From NCBI GenBank assembly GCA_038199755.1, contig JBBPYR010000062.1:1-25202 (forward strand): a stretch of 25,202 nucleotides of DNA. The letters are read 5' to 3'. Position 1 is the first letter of the stretch, and each line of letters begins with the position of its first letter. The DNA comes from JBBPYR01 sp038199755 (GTDB taxonomy: Bacteria > Chloroflexota > Ktedonobacteria > Ktedonobacterales > Ktedonobacteraceae). The translations under genes were made by a program, and so were the position numbers. The notes under the pieces were generated by a model that had not been told where the DNA came from, ran no database searches, and saw nothing but the letters and a program-made list of their open reading frames with translations. This document shows, piece by piece, positions 1 through 8,018 of this stretch.

Positions 1-1136
1 GGTGGCGGAATGGGAGTCGGGCGTGACGGCTGACTGGTAGCCGTTTTCGTCGGCATATTGCCAGACACCCTCCCTGGTATGCTCATCGGGCCAGACGTTC
101 CCAGCGTATAACTGCTCGTATTGCCCACACCGTAATTCTGCATCAGAATATTGTCGATATCCTCTTTCATATCTGCCGCATTTTGATAACGTTTGTTGCT
201 ATCAATCATCAAGGCACGTGTCAGGATATGATCAATTTCCGGCGAAAGCTTCCCATTAATAGAGCGTGCCGAGGGATAGGCAAACGGCGGATATTCACGT
301 GGGTCACGATTCGTCAGCAGATGATGCAGTGTCGCGGCCAGCGCGTACAGGTCGGAGCGGATATCAGCGTTGCCTTGGTATTGCTCTGGCGGCGCATAGC
401 CGGGCGTGCCGAGGGCCGAGGTCTGCTTGCGCTTGACATTCTTCGCCTCGTCCGCACGGGCAATGCCGAAGTCCACCAGATGGGCGCGTTTATCTTTCGC
501 CCCAATGATAATATTGGCAGGCTTGATATCACGATGCACAATCGGCGGTTTCTGCTGCTCCAGGTAATCCAGCACATCCAACAATTGCGAGGCATAGTTC
601 AATGCCTCCTGCTCGGGCATGGGCTGCTTGATACGCTCCATATGCGCTTCCAGGTTTTCACCCGCGACATACTCCTGCACCATGAAGTAGCGCGAGCCTT
701 CCTGGAAGCTATCGGTCACGGTCGGTACCAGAGGATGGTCAATCGCGGCCACCGTTGCGATCTCGCGCTGAAAATTACGGATGTCCTCCTGCCGCTTGGT
801 CTGGTCCGTATTATCCGAGACCAGTTCTTTAATGACTACCTGCTTATTTGAAACGCGGGTATCGCGTGCCAGCAGTGCCGCACCCATGCCACCCTGTCCA
901 AGCACGCGCTCGACCGCATAACGGCCATTTTGGAGCGACGAGCCAGGAGCCAGCGTTCGTAAGGTCCCGCTCGTACCGCTCAATGGCACAGAGGTTGCTG
1001 CACCGCTCGGAACCACACTGCCACTACTGATCATGGTTGCGCTACCAGCAGTTTGCGTCGGGTCCAGATACGCCCCGCAGTTACTACAAAATTCTTCTCC
1101 AGGCGGATTGACAGTTCCGCAATTTGGACATTTCAT
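1..1136 (-). CDS. Zinc-ribbon Ser/Thr protein kinase, C-terminus beyond window
   Basis: Partial gene: 378 codons of the N-terminal part are in the window and the frame runs open off the left edge. The protein starts MKCPNCG with a four-Cys zinc ribbon (Cys3, 6, 17, 20), then a Ser/Gly/Thr-rich linker and a full eukaryotic-type kinase domain: Gly-rich loop GQGGMG, the VVIKEL lysine, catalytic HRDIKPAN, DFG and GTPGYAPPEQ. After the kinase domain a Ser/Pro/Thr-rich juxtamembrane stretch begins (SRPTPIPP at the edge), so a membrane helix and an outer sensor domain probably follow off-window. The start ATG at 1136 has AAGG about 10 nt upstream. The kinase phosphorylates Ser/Thr on unknown targets. 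It is a close paralogue of the neighbouring 902-aa kinase (identical stretch QQKPPIVHRDIKPANIII), so the two look like a tandem duplication. The sensor domain cannot be judged. Confidence 0.93.
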   Translation of the reverse strand, partial: MKCPNCGTVNPPGEEFCSNCGAYLDPTQTAGSATMISSGSVVPSGAATSVPLSGTSGTLRTLAPGSSLQNGRYAVERVLGQGGMGAALLARDTRVSNKQVVIKELVSDNTDQTKRQEDIRNFQREIATVAAIDHPLVPTVTDSFQEGSRYFMVQEYVAGENLEAHMERIKQPMPEQEALNYASQLLDVLDYLEQQKPPIVHRDIKPANIIIGAKDKRAHLVDFGIARADEAKNVKRKQTSALGTPGYAPPEQYQGNADIRSDLYALAATLHHLLTNRDPREYPPFAYPSARSINGKLSPEIDHILTRALMIDSNKRYQNAADMKEDIDNILMQNYGVGNTSSYTLGTSGPMSIPGRVSGNMPTKTATSQPSRPTPIPP

Positions 1137-1205
1137 GATGCTTACGCCTTATCATTCCATTTTTATAAATTTATGCCCCTCATAGTACTAATACGTATAT
1201 TACCA

Positions 1206-3914
1206 CTATGAACCAAGCAAAAATGTTCCTTCTATTTTTGGCTCCATCTTGATGTGACCTTGTGGGTCAACCGCCAGAATAACTATCGACTTACTCAGCA
1301 CATCACCGTTCGCGTCAAAGGCAATCCGCCCACTCACGCCTTGAATTGCTTGTTTGCCGTTGAGCTGCGTCAGAGCCAGTCGCAGTGTGTCAGCCGTGAC
1401 ACTGGTCTTGCCACCGACTAACGCGATTTGACATCCCTTGAGCAATGCAATCATTGCATCGTACGAAAGCATAACATCATTGTTCGGACGTGTATAGCCA
1501 TATGGATTGCCCGTATGGAGCCTGTTCGGGTCATAGGCCGCGGGATACGCGGTGAAGAAGATGGGCTCACGTGTTCCCAGACCCGCGACCTTCCATTCAT
1601 CGGGATAGGCAAACGAGGTAAAACGCAAACGACTAAAACCCGCCCGCGCACTACTCGGATAACCAGTGAGATTATACAGTGCATCACCGCCCATCACGCG
1701 CAAATTGGGAAATTGCGTGTAATTGGGCAGGTTCGTTAAAATCGTGCTCACATCGGTTGCATAGCCCGCGAAATAAATCAAATCAGGGGCAGGCGTCGTC
1801 TTCAAGGCCGCATCCAGTAAGGTAGGCAACGTATCTGGCTTATCAACCGTATACTGCTCGGTAACAGCAATATGCCCACCCAGAGCACCAAAGGCTTGCG
1901 AAAAATCTGAGGCCAAGCTCTGGCTATAACTATTGGCAGGATCTACGAAGAGCGCGACATTCTTGGCACCCAGCACGTGCGCTGCGTAACCAGCCCCAAC
2001 CGTCGCCTGCGTCTTATTGGACGGAGCCACGCGGAAGAAATACGCTGAAATACCTGTAAGCGCGTCACTCGATGCCGTCTGCGAAACCATCGGTATATGT
2101 GCCGCCGCCAACACACTCACCGCACTAAGTGAATAGCTACTGAACGGCCAACCCATCACGCCGACAATGGTTTTGTCATTCTGGGCCGCCTTCACAATCT
2201 GCTGCGCCACCAGTCGTGCGCTTTGTGCATTGTTGCCAGTGTTGGCGATTAAGAGACGCACACGTAAACTGCCTAGCTTTGAACCATCATTGTATTCTTT
2301 TTGTGCCACATACGCCCCCTGCAAATCATCGCGCCCAACACCGAAGTTGATGCCGGTCAGCATGGTAGCCACAACGAACGTTACATAGGGGCGACTCGAA
2401 GTCAACACGCGCTGATCCTCCAAATAGATCAACGCCTCCGCATTGCCTGTATCGCTATTAATCGCCGACTGCCACAACGAGAGCGCGCTGGCGGTATCAT
2501 TGTTTGCCATCTTATCCGCCGCCTGCAACATAAAGTTGCCGCCACTCCTGCTTGTGTCAAAGGCAACTGAACCATCACTGATACCCACCAGTTCATTAGC
2601 GATACGCGTCACACCAATGCCATTCGCATTCGGCGTTGGCACAGGGGTCACATCAGTTGCAGGCGTCTGGGTCTGAGATGTCGCAGAGGTTGGCGTCGCG
2701 CTCACCCCGACAGGCTTACCCTTCAAATAGGCAAACGCACCAGCCACACCACCGCCAATCACGAGCAGCACGAAGACAATCAACAGCGGCAGCAGCCATC
2801 TCCGTCGCGTTGGTGGTCGCGGTGGCTTCGCTGCCACCCCTATCTGCGGCAACGGCACGGCAGGCGTCATTGGCAGAGGAGTAGGGGCTGCCATCGGCAG
2901 CACGGGTGTGAGCGGCGGCGCTGCCATGATTTGTGTTGGTACCAGCGAACTTGGATTGAGGGTGTAACTATTGATATTGCCAGTAACACCAAAGCGCATC
3001 CGTAAAATGTCGTCAATTGCCTCTTTCATCTCTGCCGCGCTCTGATAGCGCAAACTGACATCAGTAGCGAGCGCGCGCACCAATACACGCTCAACTTCGG
3101 GCGACAATTGTGGGTTGAGCGAACGCACAGCAGGATAGTGAAAAGCAGGATGATTGCGTGGGTCGCGGTTCGTCAACACATGATGCAAGGTAGCCGCCAG
3201 AGCATAGAGGTCCGAACGAGCATCTGCTTGCCCTTGATATTGTTCAGGTGGCGCATAGCCGGGTGTGCCCAGCGCGGTTGTCTGGCTGCGCTGCTCGTTA
3301 TCGCGGGCAATCCCAAAATCTACCAGGTGAGCGCGGTTGTCTTTACCACTAATGATAATATTGGCGGGTTTGATATCACGATGCACAATTGGCGGCTTTT
3401 GCTGCTCTAAGTATCCTAAGATATCCAAGACTTCCGAGGCACAGACGAGACCCTCTTTCTCGCGCAAGGGCTGGCGGGTACGATTAAGACGCTCGTCAAG
3501 GTTCTCCCCCTCAACGTACTCCTGTACCATAAAATAGCGTGTTCCCTCCTGGAACTGGTCGGTGACATTGGGTACGAGCGGATGATCTATATGTGCGAGC
3601 ATGGCGACTTCACGTTTAAAATTACGCACATCGCTTTGCAATTTCTGTGCGTCCGTCTGGTCAGAAATAAGTTCTTTAATCACCACAAGTTTGCTATTCA
3701 GGCGAATATCGGTCGCAAGCAAGGCCGCCCCCATTCCACCCTGCCCCAGCACCTGCTTGATAATATAGCGTCCACCCTGTAGACGCACACCCGGCGCGAG
3801 CATGCGCGAGGCCCCTGTACTCGCCATCGCCCCCACGCCCAATGGTCGCCCGCAATTCACGCAGTAACGCACACCATCAGGGGTTTCGGCCTTGCAGTTA
3901 GGACACTGCATCAT
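1206..3914 (-). CDS. Receptor-like Ser/Thr kinase with extracellular type I periplasmic-binding-protein domain
   Basis: 902 aa. Zinc ribbon (Cys4, 7, 18, 21), kinase domain about 48-305 (GQGGMG 57-62, Lys80, HRD 178-180, DFG 199-201, GTPGYAPPEQ), Pro-rich juxtamembrane segment 322-370, Arg-flanked transmembrane helix about 373-396, Thr/Pro linker, a helical TPR-like stretch about 460-505 (ADKMANNDTASALSLWQSAI), then about 509-895 a LivK/receptor-type ligand-binding fold (TGINFGVGRDDLQGAYVA, GVMGWPFSS, PMVSQTASSD, YFFRVAPSN). All kinase catalytic residues are present. With the kinase inside, the C-terminal domain lies outside, so ligand binding (amino acids or similar small solutes in this fold family) probably gates the kinase. 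The start is MM at 3914/3911 behind AGG; the second Met is equally possible. It lies 69 bp from the paralogous kinase with no clear terminator between them. The ligand is unknown. Confidence 0.95.
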   Translation of the reverse strand: MMQCPNCKAETPDGVRYCVNCGRPLGVGAMASTGASRMLAPGVRLQGGRYIIKQVLGQGGMGAALLATDIRLNSKLVVIKELISDQTDAQKLQSDVRNFKREVAMLAHIDHPLVPNVTDQFQEGTRYFMVQEYVEGENLDERLNRTRQPLREKEGLVCASEVLDILGYLEQQKPPIVHRDIKPANIIISGKDNRAHLVDFGIARDNEQRSQTTALGTPGYAPPEQYQGQADARSDLYALAATLHHVLTNRDPRNHPAFHYPAVRSLNPQLSPEVERVLVRALATDVSLRYQSAAEMKEAIDDILRMRFGVTGNINSYTLNPSSLVPTQIMAAPPLTPVLPMAAPTPLPMTPAVPLPQIGVAAKPPRPPTRRRWLLPLLIVFVLLVIGGGVAGAFAYLKGKPVGVSATPTSATSQTQTPATDVTPVPTPNANGIGVTRIANELVGISDGSVAFDTSRSGGNFMLQAADKMANNDTASALSLWQSAINSDTGNAEALIYLEDQRVLTSSRPYVTFVVATMLTGINFGVGRDDLQGAYVAQKEYNDGSKLGSLRVRLLIANTGNNAQSARLVAQQIVKAAQNDKTIVGVMGWPFSSYSLSAVSVLAAAHIPMVSQTASSDALTGISAYFFRVAPSNKTQATVGAGYAAHVLGAKNVALFVDPANSYSQSLASDFSQAFGALGGHIAVTEQYTVDKPDTLPTLLDAALKTTPAPDLIYFAGYATDVSTILTNLPNYTQFPNLRVMGGDALYNLTGYPSSARAGFSRLRFTSFAYPDEWKVAGLGTREPIFFTAYPAAYDPNRLHTGNPYGYTRPNNDVMLSYDAMIALLKGCQIALVGGKTSVTADTLRLALTQLNGKQAIQGVSGRIAFDANGDVLSKSIVILAVDPQGHIKMEPKIEGTFLLGS

Positions 3915-4059
3915 TCTACCTGCCTTCCGATACTACATCAGATACTATCAATGCTACAGTTTGCTGTGCAGATTATAGTATGTTTCGCCTGAAGAGTCGA
4001 GAGGATTTTATAATGTCTACAAGATATACGCGAAGGCGGGGAAAAAGTTCAACAAAATA

Positions 4060-4110
4060 ACGCGCATTATGGCGTGATATGAGAGAGTCACATCACGCCA
4101 TAATGCGCGT
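4060..4110 (-). terminator. Long perfect inverted repeat after the 150-aa gene
   Basis: Arms 4060-4078 and 4092-4110 are 19 nt and perfectly complementary (ACGCGCATTATGGCGTGAT), with a 13-nt loop. It begins 12 bp after the stop of the minus-strand gene at 4123. On the minus strand it is followed by TATTTTGTT, a weak U-rich tail, so a terminator or a 3'-end stabilising hairpin fits. Confidence 0.75.
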
Positions 4111-4122
4111 TTACGTTCATTC

Positions 4123-4575
4123 TTAGAGATGCTGGCAACGCAATGAGATAATACCAGGCGCAAAATGATTTGCTTTCTGCAAATACTCTTGCTCATTCGC
4201 CTCGATCATCAACTTATGCATTACCACTACGTCGCCATCAGGTAGCGGCTCAGCCGGTTGTAGGCACAGTTCCATCACCGCACAACCGCGCTCATAGACT
4301 TTCACAAGCCCACCAGAGCCGGGGATACGATAGACACGGTTATCAATCGTAGGGCTAAGAACCTCCAAATACCCAAACTTGTTCAGTTGCTGATACTGAT
4401 TCTCGCTCAACATGTCCCGCAATAACACCTTGGCGCGGCTATCAGCCGAAAGCGACTCGCTCATCGACTCGCGTAAACGGCCCACACTCCCGTCAGGTGA
4501 TTGCGAGAAATAATAGATTGCCAGCAGGAGAAACAGCAGCCAGATACCGAGGAATAAACTCAGTGTTCCGAACAT
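4123..4575 (-). CDS. Membrane-anchored protein of unknown function
   Basis: 150 aa. One N-terminal transmembrane helix (about 3-23, FGTLSLFLGIWLLFLLLAIYYF), then a soluble domain. The part after residue 48 looks conserved in character (LLRDMLSENQYQQL, YRIPGSGGLVKVYERG, VVMHKLMIEANEQEYLQKANHF), but I do not recognise a named family. It probably sits in the membrane with the C-terminus in the cytoplasm; the flank is not clear enough to fix orientation. The start ATG at 4575 has AAGGAG 11 nt upstream. It follows the 81-aa gene by 15 bp, so the two form an operon that ends at the hairpin 4060-4110. No function is assigned. Confidence 0.82.
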   Translation of the reverse strand: MFGTLSLFLGIWLLFLLLAIYYFSQSPDGSVGRLRESMSESLSADSRAKVLLRDMLSENQYQQLNKFGYLEVLSPTIDNRVYRIPGSGGLVKVYERGCAVMELCLQPAEPLPDGDVVVMHKLMIEANEQEYLQKANHFAPGIISLRCQHL

Positions 4576-4590
4576 GGCCGTTGCAACTCC

Positions 4591-4836
4591 TTAACCTCCA
4601 ACAACACGAGGTACAATGACAATTTGCTCGGCGGTACGATCAAATTTGTCAATACGCTCTATAGGTTTCCCTGGCTCTACTTTGAACGCGGTTGCCCCAC
4701 GCACCCGCTCTTCGTTGAAGATTCGTTCGGCTTCTCGGATTGCCGCCATGGCCTCAGCATCATGTGCCTCAGCTTTGTTAGAGTCCCAGATAATACGGTC
4801 ATCACCGCGTCGGGACATGACTCGCAGCATACCCAC
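4591..4836 (-). CDS. Small conserved-looking protein of unknown function (81 aa)
   Basis: 81 aa from a GTG start at 4836, chosen because AGAAGGAGA lies 7 nt upstream; the frame is open further up to 4944 but that stretch lacks a comparable ribosome site. The sequence begins MGMLRVMSRRGDDRIIWD, has a charged Ala/Glu-rich helix (AEAMAAIREAERIFNEERVRG) and ends in a beta-like segment (EQIVIVPRVVGG). No signal peptide, membrane helix or Cys is visible, so it is probably cytoplasmic. The helix plus strand layout could suit a small adaptor or a ubiquitin-like fold, but that is a guess. It is the first gene of a two-gene operon with the membrane-anchored 150-aa protein 15 bp downstream. Confidence 0.78.
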   Translation of the reverse strand: MGMLRVMSRRGDDRIIWDSNKAEAHDAEAMAAIREAERIFNEERVRGATAFKVEPGKPIERIDKFDRTAEQIVIVPRVVGG

Positions 4837-4973
4837 GGTTCGTCTCCTTCTGTATAAGCTCACGCTACCGAGCCTCATCTCTCCCGCCAAGCAATCGGCA
4901 AGGAATACAATGAAGTAATTTGAGAATAGCACGCGATACGCCACTAGTCAAGGGCAACAATAGAAAACGCCAA

Positions 4974-5023
4974 AAATTGTGATAGTGGCTGTACCCTAAC
5001 AAGCACAGCCACTATCACAATTT
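4974..5023 (-). terminator. Perfect inverted repeat / terminator of the orphan histidine kinase
   Basis: Arms 4974-4992 and 5005-5023, 19 nt each and perfect (AAATTGTGATAGTGGCTGT), loop of 12 nt. It starts 4 bp after the stop codon of the minus-strand kinase gene at 5028. On the minus strand the distal arm ends in ATTTTTGG, giving a short U-tract, so this is the most canonical terminator of the set. Confidence 0.85.
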
Positions 5024-5027
5024 GGTG

Positions 5028-7256
5028 TTAGGAGAGAAGGCAAGGTAGGATACACGTAAACGTGCTACCCTGCCCAGGCGTGCTTTCCACACGCACAAAA
5101 CCACCGTGTAGCTCAACCACCATCCTCACAATTGCCAGCCCTAATCCCTGCCCCTTGCGACTCACTGTACTATTGGGCACCTGATAAAAACGTTCAAAAA
5201 TTCGCTCCATGAATTCTGGTGATATACCACAACCGCTATCCTGCACCCGCAAGAGCATGACACGCGTATGATCCTCTGAAATGCTCTCATAGGTGTTTGG
5301 CTCAACCTGTGCCGCCACCGTTATCTTCCCACCAGTAGGAGTAAAACGCAGCGCGTTGCTTATCAGGTTGCGCAAAATCTGTTGGATGCGCACCGCGTCA
5401 GCATATACTGGCGGGAAGTGTCCGTCCTCCCCTATCTCTATAGCGATGGTGAGGCCGTTGTCCTCCGCAGTCAGCTCCAACTCCTCAACCGCGTTACGCA
5501 TGATATCCGCTAGATCGATAATTTCACGGTTCAGCCGCCATTGTCCAGCATCCGCACGTGAGACCAGCAAGAGGTCTTCGAGTAACGCATATAGATGCTC
5601 ACTACCAGAACGGGCACGCAGCAGAAACTCATGCAGTTGTTCATTCAACTCACCAGCAATTCCACCCAGAGCCAGGTCCAGGTAGCCATTGATCGCGTTC
5701 AGGGGGGAACGGAGTTCATGCGTGACCATCGAGATAAAATTGGCCTTCATCCGAGAAGCATCACGAATAGCGGTCACATCACGTGCCATCATCAAACACA
5801 GGGGTGCCTGCGTGGTGGCAACCGGCGTAATGCTTAAGCCTAACGAGCGTTGCGCCCCTTGAATTGTCAGGTCAACCTCAATATATGGCAACGCCTGTTC
5901 CAGCTGAAACGCCTTTTGAATCATACAAAGTTCGCGGCAATGCGGATGGCCCTCCTGACTTTCAGCAACCTCAGTACTCCCAGCACTCCCAGTACTCCCA
6001 GCACTCCCAGCACACTCAACACCTTCTTGCTCACAGTTCAGCAGTTCCAGACATTCCATACCGACGATCTGCTCTGACGACGTGCCAAAGATGTTCCCAA
6101 AGGCAGGATTTACCTCGATGAAACTGCCATTCACCCCTAACAATGCAATACCATCGGAGCTTGAGGCAAGAATCGCGCGTAACTGTTCTTGATCGGTACG
6201 CACCTTATGCACAAGCGAAACATTTTCCAAGGCCGCAGCCGCCATATTACTCAAGTTTCTGACCAAGCGCAACTCTTCGCTGTTGAATGATCCCGTCCGT
6301 TGCAATGAGAGCACACCATACAAAACATTCTTCGAGACAAGCGGTGTTGCCATCAGCGCATTCACGTTCGCAGGTTTCACCGCCTCTACAGGCGTAGCTT
6401 GCGGCGTTGGCTCCTGAAGCATAGGATGCCGATGCATTGCTGCCCAGGCAATTACCGAGTTCTCGTTATACACGTTGATCTTCTCTTGCAACACATCCTT
6501 CGTTTTGACCGCGACCACATTGCGATACATATCTAGCTCATCAGCGGACGGCTCGACATGCCCCAATTCTGCCACCGGAACCAACTCTTGGGTGCCTTCT
6601 TGATAGCGATAAAGCACAGCAAGATCATAAGGGACGAGCTGCAACACATCAGCCAGTATGGTACGATACAAGGCGTCAGGCTCCAGGCGGGTGGTGATGC
6701 CACGGGAGAGGTCCAGTAGCGTCTCCAGCTGCTTTGCTTGGTGCTGTGCCAGCTCCGCGTGCCGCGCATTGATGATTGCCAGCACTGCCTGCTCCGCGAA
6801 AATGGTCAGCATCTGTGCCTTCTGTGGACTAAACGCATTTGTTTCCATACTACTCGCGGTCAGCGTGCCCACAAAAATACCAGCATCGATTAAGGGAACG
6901 CACATCATAGAGCCAATGGGTGTACGCCCCAGACGTTTGAAACGTGGATCAAGTGCGACATCGTTGATAAGCAGTGACTCGCGCTGCTTGGCAACCCAAC
7001 CAGCCACACCCTCATTCATGCGAAAACGCGTGTGCCGTGGCTTGTGTCCATTCTTTTGCAGAGCAGCTAGCGTTACCAGTGCCGTTCCTGATACATCCAG
7101 TAGAGCAACAGAACAACTACGCACTTCCAGCAAAGCACCCGCATTGTGTACAATCTTATGGAGTATATCTACAAGTTCTTGCGATTCGCCTTCAATAGAA
7201 GTACCATGCTCGACAAATTGACGATCATGTACGAACGATATATTAGTCGTCATCAA
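5028..7256 (-). CDS. Soluble GAF-GAF-PAS sensor histidine kinase (orphan)
   Basis: 742 aa with no signal peptide or membrane helix, so cytoplasmic. Order: GAF1 about 28-165 (NEGVAGWVAKQRESLLINDV, GSMMCVPL), GAF2 about 190-345 (LMATPLVSKNVLYGVLSLQR), PAS about 355-500 (SSDGIALLGVNGSFIEVNPAF), HisKA with the phospho-accepting His513 in SMVTHELRSPLNAI, then HATPase_c with N box NLISNALRFTP (630-640), G1 DSGCGI (673-678) and G2 GQGLGLAI (702-709). The kinase core is therefore complete. Inside the PAS domain lies a low-complexity GSAGST repeat (417-428), described separately, and a nearby Cys/His-rich patch (CEQEGVEC, HPHCRELC). No response regulator is adjacent, so the partner is elsewhere. The start has GGCGGGG just upstream; MM at 7256/7253 leaves one codon of doubt. 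Confidence 0.95.
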   Translation of the reverse strand: MMTTNISFVHDRQFVEHGTSIEGESQELVDILHKIVHNAGALLEVRSCSVALLDVSGTALVTLAALQKNGHKPRHTRFRMNEGVAGWVAKQRESLLINDVALDPRFKRLGRTPIGSMMCVPLIDAGIFVGTLTASSMETNAFSPQKAQMLTIFAEQAVLAIINARHAELAQHQAKQLETLLDLSRGITTRLEPDALYRTILADVLQLVPYDLAVLYRYQEGTQELVPVAELGHVEPSADELDMYRNVVAVKTKDVLQEKINVYNENSVIAWAAMHRHPMLQEPTPQATPVEAVKPANVNALMATPLVSKNVLYGVLSLQRTGSFNSEELRLVRNLSNMAAAALENVSLVHKVRTDQEQLRAILASSSDGIALLGVNGSFIEVNPAFGNIFGTSSEQIVGMECLELLNCEQEGVECAGSAGSTGSAGSTEVAESQEGHPHCRELCMIQKAFQLEQALPYIEVDLTIQGAQRSLGLSITPVATTQAPLCLMMARDVTAIRDASRMKANFISMVTHELRSPLNAINGYLDLALGGIAGELNEQLHEFLLRARSGSEHLYALLEDLLLVSRADAGQWRLNREIIDLADIMRNAVEELELTAEDNGLTIAIEIGEDGHFPPVYADAVRIQQILRNLISNALRFTPTGGKITVAAQVEPNTYESISEDHTRVMLLRVQDSGCGISPEFMERIFERFYQVPNSTVSRKGQGLGLAIVRMVVELHGGFVRVESTPGQGSTFTCILPCLLS
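5973..6008 (-). repeat. 9-bp minisatellite inside the PAS domain of the histidine kinase
   Basis: Four in-frame 9-bp units alternate AGTACTCCC and AGCACTCCC on the plus strand (so an 18-bp unit twice), followed by a partial fifth unit. On the coding strand they give GSA-GST-GSA-GST. Units stay in frame, so gain or loss changes length by three residues without breaking the gene. Confidence 0.85.
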
Positions 7257-7424
7257 TATCCCCGCCTACTGAATAACCCCTGGTGCGTCTTCACCGGGAG
7301 GAATAGTAAGAAAAACTATACATTAACAAACTGTTTTCATTGCTATTCTCTATCGGCAAAAAAAGTCAATTTATATACTATAGTAGGCGAAGTATACCAT
7401 TCTGCGGTTGATCAGTCGAGAAAC

Positions 7425-7463
7425 ATAGCCAATATTCTTTATGATTGCGGGAATATTGGCTAT
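7425..7463. promoter_or_regulatory. Inverted repeat upstream of the PPOX-family gene
   Basis: Arms 7425-7437 and 7451-7463 are 13 nt and perfect (ATAGCCAATATTC), spacer 13 nt. It lies 77 bp before the start at 7541 in the divergent region between the histidine kinase and the PPOX gene. No U-tract and no upstream gene reads into it on either strand, so an operator or a 5'-leader hairpin is likelier than a terminator. The rest of 7257-7540 is AT-rich and shows nothing else I can name. Confidence 0.5.
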
Positions 7464-7540
7464 AGTAAACCGTGTAATAATACGTGTTAGACCTTGTATC
7501 ACTGCGTACCTTTGCTAGTTGTTATTTACAGGAGAACACT

Positions 7541-7960
7541 ATGCTTGATCTCACAAACCCCAAATTTGCGCATGCCGATGAACGGCTACGCAAGGAAATC
7601 ATCATCTGGCTGAGTAGTGTACGTCCCGATGGACGCCCGCATCTTGTCCCCGTCTGGTTTCTCTGGGACGGTTCGACGGTACTCATCATTAGCCAGCCAA
7701 ATAACCAGAAGATACGTAACTTGCGCCAAAATCCCAATGTCGTGCTCGCCTTGGAGAGTAATAATGATGGCTCCGATGTCGTGACGATTGAGGGCAAGGC
7801 CGAACTGCTCACACTAGATGATGTGGTGAGCAGCCACCCTGCCTATATTGCAAAATATGGTGAGGACATCAAGGGTATCAACATGACACCAGAAACGATG
7901 ATGCAAACATATTCGCAAGCGATTCGCATTACCCCCACCAAATTTGGGGGAGGATACTAA
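7541..7960 (+). CDS. PPOX-class F420/FMN-dependent split-barrel protein
   Basis: 139 aa, typical length of the pyridoxamine-5'-phosphate-oxidase-like split-barrel family. Family features are visible: the N-terminal helix then WLSSVRPDGRPHLVPVWFLWDG, followed by ISQPNNQKIRNLRQNPNVVLALE and VTIEGKAEL. This pattern is that of the Rv3369-like PPOX class usually annotated F420-dependent. The substrate is not known and FMN or heme binding cannot be excluded. The protein should be cytoplasmic and act as a dimer in its family. The ATG at 7541 is preceded by CAGGAGAACACT, a good ribosome site; the frame is open about 19 codons upstream but has no such site. It is a single-gene unit that ends at the shared hairpin 7964-8015. 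Confidence 0.9.
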   Translation: MLDLTNPKFAHADERLRKEIIIWLSSVRPDGRPHLVPVWFLWDGSTVLIISQPNNQKIRNLRQNPNVVLALESNNDGSDVVTIEGKAELLTLDDVVSSHPAYIAKYGEDIKGINMTPETMMQTYSQAIRITPTKFGGGY

Positions 7961-7963
7961 GCA

Positions 7964-8015
7964 AACACAGGATGTGTCACGCTGACGATATCATCAGCGT
8001 GACACATCCTGTGTT
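7964..8015. terminator. Shared convergent terminator, 22-bp perfect arms
   Basis: Arms 7964-7985 and 7994-8015 are 22 nt and perfect (AACACAGGATGTGTCACGC...), loop CGATATCA. It fills nearly all the space between the stop of the plus-strand PPOX gene (7960) and the stop of the minus-strand sensor kinase (8019-8021), about 3 bp from each. On the plus strand GTTTTA follows. It can serve both genes. Confidence 0.85.
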
Positions 8016-8018
8016 GTT

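Noticed and set aside
183..851. Plus-strand open frame of 222 codons
   Set aside because: It is antisense to the first kinase domain, which reads without interruption on the minus strand.
6658..7221. Plus-strand open frame of 187 codons, rich in Ser, Arg and Cys
   Set aside because: It is antisense to the GAF domains of the orphan histidine kinase and is explained by codon bias.
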